Below, piece by piece: positions 53,402 through 61,554 of a stretch of DNA of 61,554 bases (position 1 is the first letter of the stretch; the number at the start of each line of letters is the position of its first letter). A model generated the notes under the pieces. It was not told the origin of the DNA, made no database searches, and saw only the letters and a list, made by a program, of their open reading frames with translations. The position numbers and the translations under genes are program-made. The DNA comes from Methanoculleus sp. SDB (GTDB lineage Archaea; Halobacteriota; Methanomicrobia; Methanomicrobiales; Methanomicrobiaceae), in the NCBI GenBank assembly GCA_001412355.1, contig LKUD01000086.1, positions 1-61,554 of the forward strand, written 5' to 3'.

Positions 53402-53429
53402 TGGCAGATGAGCATGTGCCGGGCATTCG

Positions 53430-54374
53430 TCACCCTGAATGCTCCGCTGCCTCCTTACCTCCCTTTTTTCCCGCTTCCGGTTCCGCTTTTCCGCCCGGTT
53501 CGGTGAGAATTTTCGCGAGCGAAACCGTCCCGCTCATGTCTCCGAGCGTCATCGTATCAAGTACCGTGGCGGGGACGATAACGAGCGTCGCCTTCTCCTT
53601 CAGCCCTTCATAGAGCATGTTCATGGCCCGCAGGTGGAGTGCGGTGGGATTGTTCCGGTAGGTCTCCGCAGCCTCTTCAAATTTCTGTGCCACCTGCCGT
53701 TCCGAATCCCCGAGGATGACCCGGGCCTGCCGTTCGCGCTCAGCCTGTGCCTGCATCGACATTGCGTCCTGGAGCTCTGCGGGAATCAGGACATCCCGGA
53801 TCTCGACCGAACTGACATGGACGCCCCATTCGATTGTCCGCAGATCGATGATCTTCTGGAGCTCGATATCGATCTTCTCGCGTCCCTCCAGCATATCGGA
53901 GAGAAGAGACTTGCCAATGACCTCCCGGAGTGCGGTCTGCGACGCCCAGCTGATCGCCGACCGGTAATCCTCGACTTCCAGTGCCGCTTTCCGGGCGTCG
54001 AGCACCTTCCAGAAAAGCACCGCCTCGACGTCAACCGGCACCGTGTCCTTTGTGAGGGTTTTTTCAGCCTTGAACGAGGTCGTGATCACCCGGTTGTCGA
54101 TCCAGTATGCGACTGTTTCGAGAACGGGAATGATCCAGAAAAGCCCCGGACCCCTGAGTCCGGTGAATTTACCCAGCCGGAGCACCACGGCCCGCTCCCA
54201 CTGGTCGGCAATCTTAACCGAAACGGCGAGCACGGTCCCGAGCAGGATGCAGGCAATCCCGGCAGCGGTGGAGAGATGCAGGGCCGTTCCGGTCAGACCG
54301 GAGTAGACAAGCCAGAGACCGGGAAGGAAGAGGACGAGAAACACGAAATAGGGCAGGGGATGCTGGCGTGACAT
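53430..54374 (-). CDS. SPFH/stomatin-like membrane protein
   Basis: A 314-residue stomatin/prohibitin homologue. Two N-terminal helices (about 8-28 and 35-53) are followed by the SPFH domain (ERAVVLRLGKFTGLRGPGLFWI, VPVDVEAVLFWKV, RTIEWGVHVSSVEIRDV) and a coiled coil (AQAERERQARVILGDSERQVAQKFEEA). The C-terminus has a charged, Gly/Glu-rich tail. It forms membrane-bound oligomers. The usual NfeD partner gene is absent next to it. Confidence 0.9.
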   Translation of the reverse strand: MSRQHPLPYFVFLVLFLPGLWLVYSGLTGTALHLSTAAGIACILLGTVLAVSVKIADQWERAVVLRLGKFTGLRGPGLFWIIPVLETVAYWIDNRVITTSFKAEKTLTKDTVPVDVEAVLFWKVLDARKAALEVEDYRSAISWASQTALREVIGKSLLSDMLEGREKIDIELQKIIDLRTIEWGVHVSSVEIRDVLIPAELQDAMSMQAQAERERQARVILGDSERQVAQKFEEAAETYRNNPTALHLRAMNMLYEGLKEKATLVIVPATVLDTMTLGDMSGTVSLAKILTEPGGKAEPEAGKKGGKEAAEHSG

Positions 54375-54483
54375 GACATTCCCTCTCGCAATGGTGGATA
54401 ATATAGGTATGGATGCGCTATGCGGAGAACATCATGCTCGTCCGGTTGTTCCGCCCGGTATCGGCATCCGTCCTGTTTTACCG

Positions 54484-56130
54484 TCAATGATATCGTGCCG
54501 CGATGGGCATCCGTCTCCCTGATCCGAATGCCTTGGGGGTGACCTTCAGTCCGGGGGCCGCCTGCCTGCGCTTGTATTCGTTGCTGTCGACTCTCCCGAC
54601 CACCCATTCCACCGTTGCGGGTTCAATCCCCTGCCCGGTGATCTCCTCCGGGGACTGCCCCTCATCGACATAGGCGGCCAGAATCCGGTCAAGGATCTGA
54701 TAGGGGGGCAGGCTGTCCTCGTCCCGCTGGTCCGGCCGCAATTCCGCAGACGGGGCTTTTGTCAGGATTGCGTTCGGAATGGCGCCGGTTTTTCTGGTGA
54801 TATAGTCTGCAAGCCGGTAGATCATGGTCTTCGGAACATCGGAGATGACGGCAAGACCGCCCGACATATCGCCGTACAGGGTGCAATAGCCCACCGCAAG
54901 CTCGCTTTTATTCCCGGTAGAGAGCACGAGATGCCCGAATTCGTTCGAAAGCGCCATCAACACGTTTCCCCGGATTCGTGCCTGGAGATTTTCGCGGGTG
55001 ATGCCCACGTCTTCTCCGGTCTCAATATGTTCAGATAGGATGCTTTCATACGAACGGTAGACGGGAGTGATCGGGATTTCAAGGAGCCTGATCCCGAGAT
55101 TACGGGCAAGGGCCCGTGAATCCGCGATACTGCCGGGCGACGAGTAGGGGCCCGGCATCGTCACGCCGAGCACGTTCTCCGCACCGACTGCCGCATGGGC
55201 AAGGCAGCAGACCACCGCTGAGTCGATACCGCCGGAGAGCCCGACAATCGCACGCGAAAATCCGCACTTTCGTATATAGTCGCGCAGCCCCAGCACCAGT
55301 GCGCGGTACAGGCTCTCCGTCTCGGGGAGCTGCCGGTAGGAAACGGGTGCGGGCGGATGGTCGATGTCCACCATGACCGTCTCCTCCTCGAAGGGCTGCA
55401 GCACCGCAACCGGATCGCCGTTCCCGTTAAAACACATGCTTCTCCCGTCAAAGACAAGCTCGTCATTTCCGCCGACCTGGTTGACATAGCACAGGGGGAT
55501 GGAGTGTTTTTTTGCATGATTCCGGAAAATCTCGAACCGCACGTTCTCTTTTCCAACAGAAAACGGCGAAGCCGAGATATTGATGAACAGCGTCGCCCCC
55601 CTGCCGGCAAGGACCGACTGCGGATCAAAGGGATAAAACCGGCGTGGCCAGAGGTGGGGATCGTTCCAGGCGTCTTCACAGACTGAAATTCCGAGCAGAT
55701 GGCCTCGGAATCTGACCACATCCTGGGAAGGGGCGGGATCAAAATACCGCTCCTCGTCAAACACGTCATAGGCGGGAAGCAGCGACTTTGCCTGGGAAAA
55801 CAGCAGGTCGCCGTTCTGGATGAGCAGTGCAGCGTTGTAGAGCCCCCGGCCGGTATCCCGGTGCGTTTCGCGGGGTGCGCCGAAAAGAATACCTGTTTCA
55901 GGATAGTGCTGTGAGAGTTCCAGCACCTCCTCGACCGCCCTGTTCACCCTCCCGATGAACCAGTGGCGTTCAAGCAGATCGCGGGGAGGATAGCCTGACA
56001 GAAAAAGTTCGGGAAAAACCACAAGGTCGGGGGATTCCCCCCGGCACTGCTGCAGAATGTTTCCGATTTTCGCAACGTTGCCACGAATATCACCGACAAC
56101 CGGATTTTGCTGGGCAATAGCGATCTTCAC
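54484..56130 (-). CDS. nadE: Glutamine-dependent NAD+ synthetase
   Basis: A 548-residue two-domain NadE. N-terminal nitrilase-type glutaminase: Glu in FPELFLSGYPP, Lys in AKSLLPAYDVFDE and Cys in GISVCEDAW. C-terminal synthetase: ATP loop GLSGGIDSAVV and the STGNKSELAVGYCTLYGD motif. It finishes NAD+ synthesis from deamido-NAD+, using glutamine. The glutaminase-fused form is usual in bacteria and eukaryotes; many archaea carry only the short ammonia-dependent form. Confidence 0.95.
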   Translation of the reverse strand: MKIAIAQQNPVVGDIRGNVAKIGNILQQCRGESPDLVVFPELFLSGYPPRDLLERHWFIGRVNRAVEEVLELSQHYPETGILFGAPRETHRDTGRGLYNAALLIQNGDLLFSQAKSLLPAYDVFDEERYFDPAPSQDVVRFRGHLLGISVCEDAWNDPHLWPRRFYPFDPQSVLAGRGATLFINISASPFSVGKENVRFEIFRNHAKKHSIPLCYVNQVGGNDELVFDGRSMCFNGNGDPVAVLQPFEEETVMVDIDHPPAPVSYRQLPETESLYRALVLGLRDYIRKCGFSRAIVGLSGGIDSAVVCCLAHAAVGAENVLGVTMPGPYSSPGSIADSRALARNLGIRLLEIPITPVYRSYESILSEHIETGEDVGITRENLQARIRGNVLMALSNEFGHLVLSTGNKSELAVGYCTLYGDMSGGLAVISDVPKTMIYRLADYITRKTGAIPNAILTKAPSAELRPDQRDEDSLPPYQILDRILAAYVDEGQSPEEITGQGIEPATVEWVVGRVDSNEYKRRQAAPGLKVTPKAFGSGRRMPIAARYH

Positions 56131-56363
56131 ACAGGATTCCCCTTTCCATTGGGTGACACAAATTTGTCTGTATACGGATAAATAGTGAACATGTCCGCAA
56201 CCAGAAAAACTCTTCCCGCGATGTATCCCTCCGATGGCGGCGGAGCAGCCGGTTCGGGTACTCTGGGGCGAACACGATGTACCGGGGCCGGTGCGATGCC
56301 GCGGCGAATGGGCATCTTAATACGCCGCCGGGGCACACGGTGGTTTACCTTTCGGGGAATACC

Positions 56364-57182
56364 ATGCATCAAAAAAGTCCCTCCCGGACCGGACAGCGTC
56401 CCCCTCCCCTTCTGGAATTTGCCGGTGTCACCGTGATGATCGGCGGTGCGACGATCCTCGATTCGCTTTCGGTGACGATCCGCGAGGGCGAGCATCTCGT
56501 CATTCTCGGGCCCAACGGCTCCGGGAAATCTTCCTTCATCAGGACGATCACCCGCGAATACTACCCCGTGATACGGGGCGACGGCGTCACGTTCCGGGTC
56601 AGGGGAGAGGATGTCTGGCGGATTGCGGATCTCCGGTCCCTGCTCGGAATCGTCTCCAACGACCTGCAGTACACCTTCACCCGGGAGATCACCGGGCGGG
56701 ACGTGGTTCTCTCCGGCTTCTTTTCGTCCGTAGGGTTATTCCGGCACGAGGTGACCAAAGCGATGGAGGTAAAAGCGGATGAAATTCTCCGTTTTCTCGA
56801 AATCGAACACCTGAAAAACCGCCTGATGACCGAGATGTCGTCGGGCGAGGCACGCCGGTTCCTGATCGGGCGGGCGCTCGTGCATGAGCCGAAGGCGCTC
56901 ATCCTCGACGAACCCACAAACAGCCTCGATCTGCATGCCCTCCACACTTTCCGGACGACCCTCAGAAAGATTGCCCGCTCCGGTACCGGCATCATCATGG
57001 TCACCCACAACCTCCACGACATCATCCCGGAGGTCACCCGGGTTATCCTCATGAAGGAGGGGAGGTTCTGTGCCGACGGCCCGAAGGAAGAGATCCTGAC
57101 CGACGAAAACATCGGGGGGCTTTTTTCCGTGCCCGTGTATGTACGGGAGGAGGAGGGGTGGTACTACGCGACGGGGTACTGA
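56364..57182 (+). CDS. ABC transporter ATP-binding protein, single
   Basis: A protein of about 272 residues. Walker A is GPNGSGKSS, the Q-loop region is IVSNDLQYTFTRE, signature SSGEARRF and Walker B LILDEPTNSLD, H-loop in VTHNLHD: a fully functional ATPase. No permease or binding protein is adjacent, so it may serve a distant transporter or act on its own, like ModF/YlmA-type proteins. ATG 56364 is preferred; the 87 extra bases upstream (from 56277) look non-coding. Confidence 0.85.
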   Translation: MHQKSPSRTGQRPPPLLEFAGVTVMIGGATILDSLSVTIREGEHLVILGPNGSGKSSFIRTITREYYPVIRGDGVTFRVRGEDVWRIADLRSLLGIVSNDLQYTFTREITGRDVVLSGFFSSVGLFRHEVTKAMEVKADEILRFLEIEHLKNRLMTEMSSGEARRFLIGRALVHEPKALILDEPTNSLDLHALHTFRTTLRKIARSGTGIIMVTHNLHDIIPEVTRVILMKEGRFCADGPKEEILTDENIGGLFSVPVYVREEEGWYYATGY

Positions 57183-57269
57183 CGTCCCCTTCTTTTTCAG
57201 CACCCGGATAGTCCCGGATTCAGGCATGAGGGCGTGAATGCACCGGAACGCGAAAAAATGCAGGGAACT

Positions 57270-58568
57270 ATGACTGAGCCGAAGAAGGAAATCGGATACT
57301 GGGAAGCCACGTCCATCGGTATCGGGGGGATGGTCGGCGGAGGTATTTTTGCGGTCCTCGGGCTCGCTGTGCAGCTCTCGGGAGGCGGAACGCCGGTTGC
57401 ATTCGCCATTGCCGGAGTGGTAGCGCTCATCACCGGATATTCGTATGCGAAACTCTCGGTATCCTGTCCCGGCGAGGGCGGCACGGTTTCGTTCCTGATA
57501 CGTGCATTCGGAATCGGGATGTTCACGGGTAGCCTGAACGTGCTGCTCTGGCTCAGTTACCTTGTGATGCTCTCCCTCTATTCCTATGCATTCGGCAGCT
57601 ACGGCGCCACCTTCTTCCCTGACGCCTGGCAGTTTGCGGCAAAACATGTACTGATATCCGTCTCCATCATCGCCATCACCGGCCTGAACGTGCTCGGCTC
57701 GGCTGCGATCGGCAAGGTCGAGGATCTCATCGTCGGGTTGAAGGTCGGTATCCTCCTGCTCTTCATCGCTCTCGGACTCAACGGCATTCATACCGGCTAT
57801 CTCGCTCCGGATACGTGGACTGCCCCCCTCCGGCTTGTAGCCGGTGGGATGATCATATTCATCGCCTACGAGGGTTTTGAACTGATTGCAAATACCGCCG
57901 GGGATGTACGGGATCCTGAAACAACGCTTCCACGGGCATATTATTCGGCGATCCTCTTTGTGATAGGGCTGTATGTCTGCATTGCACTGATCACCGTGGG
58001 AACGCTCCCGGTCGAATCGATCCTCGCAACGCGTGACTACGCCCTTGCGGAAGCGGCACGGCCGTTCATGGGCCAAATCGGATTTGTGCTCATCGCCGTC
58101 GCCGCACTTCTCTCCACCGCTTCGGCGATCAATGCCACTCTCTACGGCGCCTCCCGCGTGAGCTATATCATCGCAAAGGATGGCGAACTCCCCGAATCGC
58201 TCGAGAAAAAGATCTGGAACAAACCGCTCGAAGGCCTGTTTCTCACCGCAGCCCTTACGCTGGTGTTCGCGAACATGCTCGACCTCTCCAGCATCTCCGT
58301 AATGGGCAGCGGCGGCTTTCTCATCATTTTTGCGGCGGTGAACTGGGCAAACTACCGCCTCGCAGAGACGACCGGCAGTAATCGCGGTATTGCGGCGCTC
58401 GGGGCTGTCGTCTGCCTCGTCGCACTTGGTGCCCTTTTAACCGAGGTCGCACAAACGGCTCCCCGCCAGATGCTGGTTCTGGGAGCCATGATCGGGATAT
58501 CCGTTGCCATAGAATATGCATACCGGACATTCCATCCGGAGAAGAGAAAACCAAAGATGGAATCGTAA
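57270..58568 (+). CDS. APC-superfamily amino acid permease
   Basis: A permease of about 432 residues with 12 membrane helices. The helix 1 motif GIGGMVGGGIFAVLGLA and the helix 6 region FIAYEGFELIANTAGDVRDPE are typical of APC transporters. Substrate unknown; amino acid or polyamine uptake likely. ATG 57270 has AGGGA six bases upstream; ATG 57258 and GTG 57237 would add a few polar residues. It follows the ABC ATPase by 87 bases. Confidence 0.9.
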   Translation: MTEPKKEIGYWEATSIGIGGMVGGGIFAVLGLAVQLSGGGTPVAFAIAGVVALITGYSYAKLSVSCPGEGGTVSFLIRAFGIGMFTGSLNVLLWLSYLVMLSLYSYAFGSYGATFFPDAWQFAAKHVLISVSIIAITGLNVLGSAAIGKVEDLIVGLKVGILLLFIALGLNGIHTGYLAPDTWTAPLRLVAGGMIIFIAYEGFELIANTAGDVRDPETTLPRAYYSAILFVIGLYVCIALITVGTLPVESILATRDYALAEAARPFMGQIGFVLIAVAALLSTASAINATLYGASRVSYIIAKDGELPESLEKKIWNKPLEGLFLTAALTLVFANMLDLSSISVMGSGGFLIIFAAVNWANYRLAETTGSNRGIAALGAVVCLVALGALLTEVAQTAPRQMLVLGAMIGISVAIEYAYRTFHPEKRKPKMES

Positions 58569-58842
58569 AAAACGGGTACTTTGTTAGCCGTTTCTTCGCC
58601 AGAGAGAGCAGGGGAAATCCCCGGGAGTAAGTACCGCTACTGCTGGTAACGGGAGCCCAAAACATTCTTTCCTGCCTGTCGCCCCTTCCAGTAAACAGTG
58701 ATCAATTTTTTTCAGGAGAGCTGCGTGCCGTCTTGATTCAAAGTGCTGAAAGAATGCGAAACCGCCTATTTTTGGGCACTATAGCACAGGATAGAGGTGA
58801 GACGGGACGTCGAATAGTGTGATAGTAGAACAAAAAAGAGAA
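58569..58842. other. 274-base gap between convergent genes
   Basis: The permease and the PEF-CTERM gene converge here. No gene or clear RNA was found. A short GC-rich patch with GGGGAAATCCCCGGG (58612-58626) and a TTTTTT run (58704-58710) may contribute to transcription termination. The sequence turns more AT-rich toward the surface-protein region. Confidence 0.5.
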
Positions 58843-59505
58843 TTAAGATTCTTTTCTCTTCGCCATCATGACAACCAGGAGCATTCCCACGATTGCACTG
58901 ATGGAAACGGCGATGGACGGGAACTCCGGAACGGGGCTCGGGCCGGGATTGAATCCGGGTGCATCGGAACATATTTCGTCAAGACACCAGAAATTCCCCG
59001 TATCATGCACGATAACATAGGCGATATTTGTACCCTGCACCGTCAGTCGGGTCATCGTCCCGGTTCCCAGATTATCTCCTACCCAGACGGCGCTATCGAC
59101 CAAAACGTCATTTTCATCATAGGCGTCGATTTGAATCTTCGATGGCGTACTGAATAAAGCGCTTAAGTACGTCGCAGTCCCGTCAGTGAAATCAATACGG
59201 CCCTGATCACCACTTACCCCCAGCCAGGTGGCGAAATCGCCAACACGTGCATACGCTGTGTTGTACGTTCCGGTAGTGAAATCCGCATATATCCAATCAT
59301 TGCCCAGCGTGGTCGAAAATACGACTCCCGGTATCTGGCTCTGGACGACAGCTCCATCGACTCCGTCCTCAAAACCGTAGCATCCATCGGTCGGATTCTG
59401 TGGAATATTCGGTCCAACCCAGTTGGGTTCCGCTACTCCCGCACTTGCCGTCGTGATTAAGACACTCACGCAAACTATAAATAAAACTAATAGTTTTCTC
59501 CTCAT
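58843..59505 (-). CDS. PEF-CTERM surface protein
   Basis: A 220-residue exported protein: Sec-type signal helix (KLLVLFIVCVSVLITTASAG), a beta-rich domain (CYGFEDGVDGAVVQSQIPGV to CLDEI, jelly-roll-like with two cysteines), and a C-terminal tripartite tail VPEFPSIAV, hydrophobic helix, KRKES. That tail is the PEF-CTERM signal processed by archaeosortase C, which replaces it by a lipid anchor. The sortase is not in this window. ATG 59505 has GGGAGG upstream, with TTTATATA (59550-59557) as promoter. Confidence 0.85.
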   Translation of the reverse strand: MRRKLLVLFIVCVSVLITTASAGVAEPNWVGPNIPQNPTDGCYGFEDGVDGAVVQSQIPGVVFSTTLGNDWIYADFTTGTYNTAYARVGDFATWLGVSGDQGRIDFTDGTATYLSALFSTPSKIQIDAYDENDVLVDSAVWVGDNLGTGTMTRLTVQGTNIAYVIVHDTGNFWCLDEICSDAPGFNPGPSPVPEFPSIAVSISAIVGMLLVVMMAKRKES

Positions 59506-60300
59506 GTTCAACCTCCCTACTAGGGGATACTGGTTACTCTCCTATAATGTATATAAACCTCACGAAATTCCATTTTATTGTTAAATGCTAGTGTAATGCA
59601 CACGGTAAATTGTCAGTGAAAAACACTCTGTAAACTGCTACTGTATAACAATGAAATTCGTGGTGAAAGACAACGCATGGCAAACGCCATATGCAGGGAT
59701 AAAAGCAGATATGGAAAGATCTGTGGCAGGAATCCGGGAATAAAAAAAGTGTCGTATTCTACTGAAACATGGTGAAATAAAACTTCCGAATGACGTACTG
59801 CTCAATTGATCGGGGGGTGGGATCACCATTTCGGCCATCCCATGAAAGCCGTGCCGGTCGATATTGGCGGCGTGGAGATCTACCGGCCGGGCACTGGGAA
59901 CGCTGGAGAGCGGGACCGGGACCATCGAGGTGCTGGTGACAATGCAGTGAGAGCCCCATCATAAACGGGGCGGGTGCTCCCGTCCGGCTTGCCGGGGCGA
60001 GCCCGGACCCATTCTTCCGGCTGGAACGTAATGGTGATCAGAATTTTTTCCATTTTCCACCACGGATTTCCCGGCAGGTTTGTCGTTTTGAGATTACCGG
60101 CGCCCTTTGCCTTGCATACTTCTATAATAGCTTACCATGAAGCAGAATGACAGGGCAGCTCAGGTGCTTCACCACACAGCCGGAAAAAGGGCAATGGCCC
60201 TTTTTTCAGTGCTGACAAAGGTCTCTCCGACTGAAGGTGCCGGGGTGCTCTCCGGCTGGAGCCCCTGTCTTCAGCAGACTATGACGAGAAGGAATCATCC
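59506..60300. other. 795-base gap between surface-protein genes
   Basis: Holds the promoter of the PEF-CTERM gene (TATA at 59550-59557), an AT-rich stretch to about 59780, a GC-rich pocket (59800-60000) with no intact reading frame but coding-like composition, perhaps a gene remnant, and a structured leader before the next gene (60119-60300, listed separately). Frames here are short and lack ribosome sites. Confidence 0.5.
60119..60300 (+). promoter_or_regulatory. Promoter and long structured leader of the surface-protein gene
   Basis: CTATAATAGC (60120-60129) is a TATA-like box; transcripts would start near 60150 and have a leader of about 150 bases, long for this organism. The leader contains a perfect 9-bp hairpin AAAAAGGGC/GCCCTTTTT (60184-60192, 60197-60205), terminator-like, and a larger imperfect hairpin with outer stem CTGAAG/CTTCAG and inner GGGG-CTCC/GGAGCCCC (about 60229-60284). 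Attenuation or RNA-level control is possible; no known riboswitch class was recognised. Confidence 0.4.
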
Positions 60301-61143
60301 ATGCCAAGAACGAACGACTCTTGCCTATTCATTCTTGCAGTCGTGGCTCTCCTGAGCCTGACTGCCGGTATCGCTTCAGCGGAGACCTCGACACAGATGA
60401 TCACGTACCAGGGAATGCTGACGGATCCATCCGGCACTCCGCTGACCGGTATGTATCAGGTCAACTTCACGCTGTATGACGCGTTAACCGGAGGAACGGC
60501 ACTCTGCTCGGACAACCACAAGATCAAAACAGAGAACGGGCTGTTTACCACTACGCTCTCATTCGATCCCGAATACTTTGACGGACGGGGTTTGTGGATC
60601 GGCGTACGTCTGGGAACGGATGAGGAGATGACGCCCCGGCAGGCAATCCGGCCGGTGCCGTATGCCCTCAATCTGATCCCCGCGACAACGACCCGGAAGG
60701 TCAGTTTTCCGGCCAATGCGCTCAATTACCCGCCTGATTACACTACCATAACCCAGTACGGCGGCGGTCTGAGATGGGAGCCCAGTGCTACAACAGCTGC
60801 ATTTTTGATCCTGATGCGCCCCGACGACTGGGACGGTGCGAGCCCCGTCACCCTTACCATCTGGTTTTGGCCGACAACAGATACTGCGGGTTTTGTCGAC
60901 TTCTTCATCTACCCGCGCAGTTTCAACGATGGCGACCTGATGTCTGACCTCGGGTACGTGCAGGGGTCACCTGTCGCAGTATCCGGCAAGTTTGTCATGC
61001 ACAAACAGGAGTTCACGATCCCGGCTTCGAACTTGCAGAATGAACTCTGGTATATCAGCATCCTGAACGGCGGTTCGGGCTCAACCCATCCCGATGCCGT
61101 TATGGTATCGAGCGTCGGCCTGACGTATACCGGCCAGAGGTGA
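60301..61143 (+). CDS. Secreted surface protein
   Basis: A 280-residue protein with signal peptide (FILAVVALLSLTAGIASA). Residues 33-120 match a domain common in bacterial and archaeal surface proteins: YQGMLTDPSGTPLTG, VNFTLYDALTGG, TENGLFTTTLSF, LWIGVRLG and MTPRQAIRPVPYALN. The remainder is beta-rich with no known match. No C-terminal anchor is seen, so it may be released or bound to a partner. The next gene begins three bases after its stop. Confidence 0.75.
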   Translation: MPRTNDSCLFILAVVALLSLTAGIASAETSTQMITYQGMLTDPSGTPLTGMYQVNFTLYDALTGGTALCSDNHKIKTENGLFTTTLSFDPEYFDGRGLWIGVRLGTDEEMTPRQAIRPVPYALNLIPATTTRKVSFPANALNYPPDYTTITQYGGGLRWEPSATTAAFLILMRPDDWDGASPVTLTIWFWPTTDTAGFVDFFIYPRSFNDGDLMSDLGYVQGSPVAVSGKFVMHKQEFTIPASNLQNELWYISILNGGSGSTHPDAVMVSSVGLTYTGQR

Positions 61144-61145
61144 AT

Positions 61146-61554
61146 ATGGCCGACAATTCGTATATCGTCTTCATGTGCATTGGCCTGCTCTTCCTCGTCG
61201 CCTTCGCCGGGGCCCAGTCTTCGACGAACTACGACCTTTCGTGGAACGTGATCGGTGGCGGCGGGGGAGCGGCAACCTCCTCTTCCTATCAGCTGCAGGG
61301 CACCGTCGGCCAGGTTGCCGGCACCGCAACAAGCAGCTCGTACACGCTCTCCGCCGGCTACTGGTATCCGCAGACCACGGGCCCTGCCGTGGTGCCGTTT
61401 CCGGGCTGCACCAACCCGCCGCAGGACCTCGATCACGACGGCCTCTACGAGGATGTGAACGGCGACGGCGTCTTCAGTTTCGGCGATATCCGGCTGTTCT
61501 TCGAGTATTACGATGTCTGGATTCCGGCCAACGAACCGATCGAGTGTTTCGATT
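61146..61554 (+). CDS. Dockerin-like surface protein, cut by the window end
   Basis: The frame from ATG 61146 is open to the last base (136 codons). A signal peptide (VFMCIGLLFLVAFAGAQ) leads into a repeat-like beta region with two SSSY motifs (SSSYQLQGTVGQVAG, SSSYTLSAGYWYP) and then a calcium-binding, dockerin-like segment DLDHDGLYEDVNGDGVFSFGDI. Such segments in methanogen surface proteins may mediate assembly. AGAGGTGAAT precedes the ATG, so it is coupled to the gene upstream. Confidence 0.75.
   Translation, partial: MADNSYIVFMCIGLLFLVAFAGAQSSTNYDLSWNVIGGGGGAATSSSYQLQGTVGQVAGTATSSSYTLSAGYWYPQTTGPAVVPFPGCTNPPQDLDHDGLYEDVNGDGVFSFGDIRLFFEYYDVWIPANEPIECFD

Noticed and set aside
59638-59925. 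A 95-codon minus-strand frame in the surface-protein gap
   Set aside because: Starts in the GC-rich pocket and runs into AT-rich DNA with sudden change in composition; no ribosome site.
60137-60355. A 72-codon plus frame overlapping the start of the surface protein
   Set aside because: It covers the hairpin-rich leader and runs into the next gene in another frame; the leader interpretation fits better.
1-61554. CRISPR array, rRNA operon or prophage genes
   Set aside because: No regularly spaced repeats, rRNA sequence or phage structural genes were seen in reading the window.

Overview
The window reads as a piece of chromosome from a hydrogenotrophic methanogenic archaeon, most likely of the order Methanomicrobiales. 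Reasons seen in the sequence: an intron-containing elongator tRNA-Met with an archaeal bulge-helix-bulge splice site, RtcB and archease, separate SecF/SecD, a Cdc48/VAT AAA ATPase, an Sm-like protein, TATA-box promoters with very short or absent leaders, methanogen-restricted families (methanogenesis marker protein 8, DUF2111, DUF2551), F420H2:NADP oxidoreductase, two-subunit pyruvate carboxylase, an AglJ-type glycosyltransferase and a PEF-CTERM surface protein. I do not assign a genus.

Layout. 1-980 is an AT-rich scar: the end of an IS256-type transposase, a membrane-protein pseudogene broken by a stop codon and a frameshift, and a tRNA-Leu(CAG) whose 3' third no longer pairs. 1145-8165 is a biotin block on the minus strand: birA, a BirA-type operator, bioY, two ECF ATPases, ecfT, then pycB and pycA, whose enzyme carries the biotin. 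8171-11700 (minus) holds conserved methanogen proteins and the RtcB-archease RNA ligase pair. 11884-16339 (plus) holds secF-secD and an overlapping run of thioredoxin, F420 reductase, DNA glycosylase and class II aldolase. 16367-21750 is mainly minus: an AglJ-like enzyme, a GtrA-like protein, a radical SAM/SPASM-acyltransferase pair, a pilin-like protein, a winged-helix protein with four cysteines and an Sm-like protein; the DUF99 gene is on plus. 21970-28599 (minus) carries fructose bisphosphatase, Hsp20-Cdc48, and thiC-aroD-5-formyl-THF cyclo-ligase.

28912-34527 (plus) is a tightly overlapping run: radical SAM activase, UPF0200 kinase-like protein, TIM-barrel protein, RNase Z and a double MgtE transporter, followed by a double PhoU/TrkA-C protein that probably regulates transport. 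Next come a RecJ-like DHH nuclease, small proteins, and a minus-strand chemotaxis unit (soluble three-PAS receptor, CheW, CheR). 42653-45224 has a conservon-type GTPase, a lipoprotein and adenine deaminase. 45233-58568 is mixed housekeeping and membrane genes, including methanogenesis marker 8, TspO, ZIP, a ferritin-like protein, stomatin, NAD synthetase, an ABC ATPase and an APC permease. 58843-61554 is a surface-protein region: a PEF-CTERM protein, a long structured leader, a secreted protein and a dockerin-like protein cut by the window end.

The most coherent story is biotin: uptake, ligation, repression and the acceptor enzyme lie side by side, with a perfect 8+14+8 palindrome whose spacer holds a TATA-like element. 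Less explained items are the radical SAM/SPASM-acyltransferase pair of differing base composition, the winged-helix/four-cysteine protein next to the Sm protein, a 44-residue membrane protein, and the decayed tRNA-Leu beside the mobile island. No CRISPR array, rRNA or prophage was seen.
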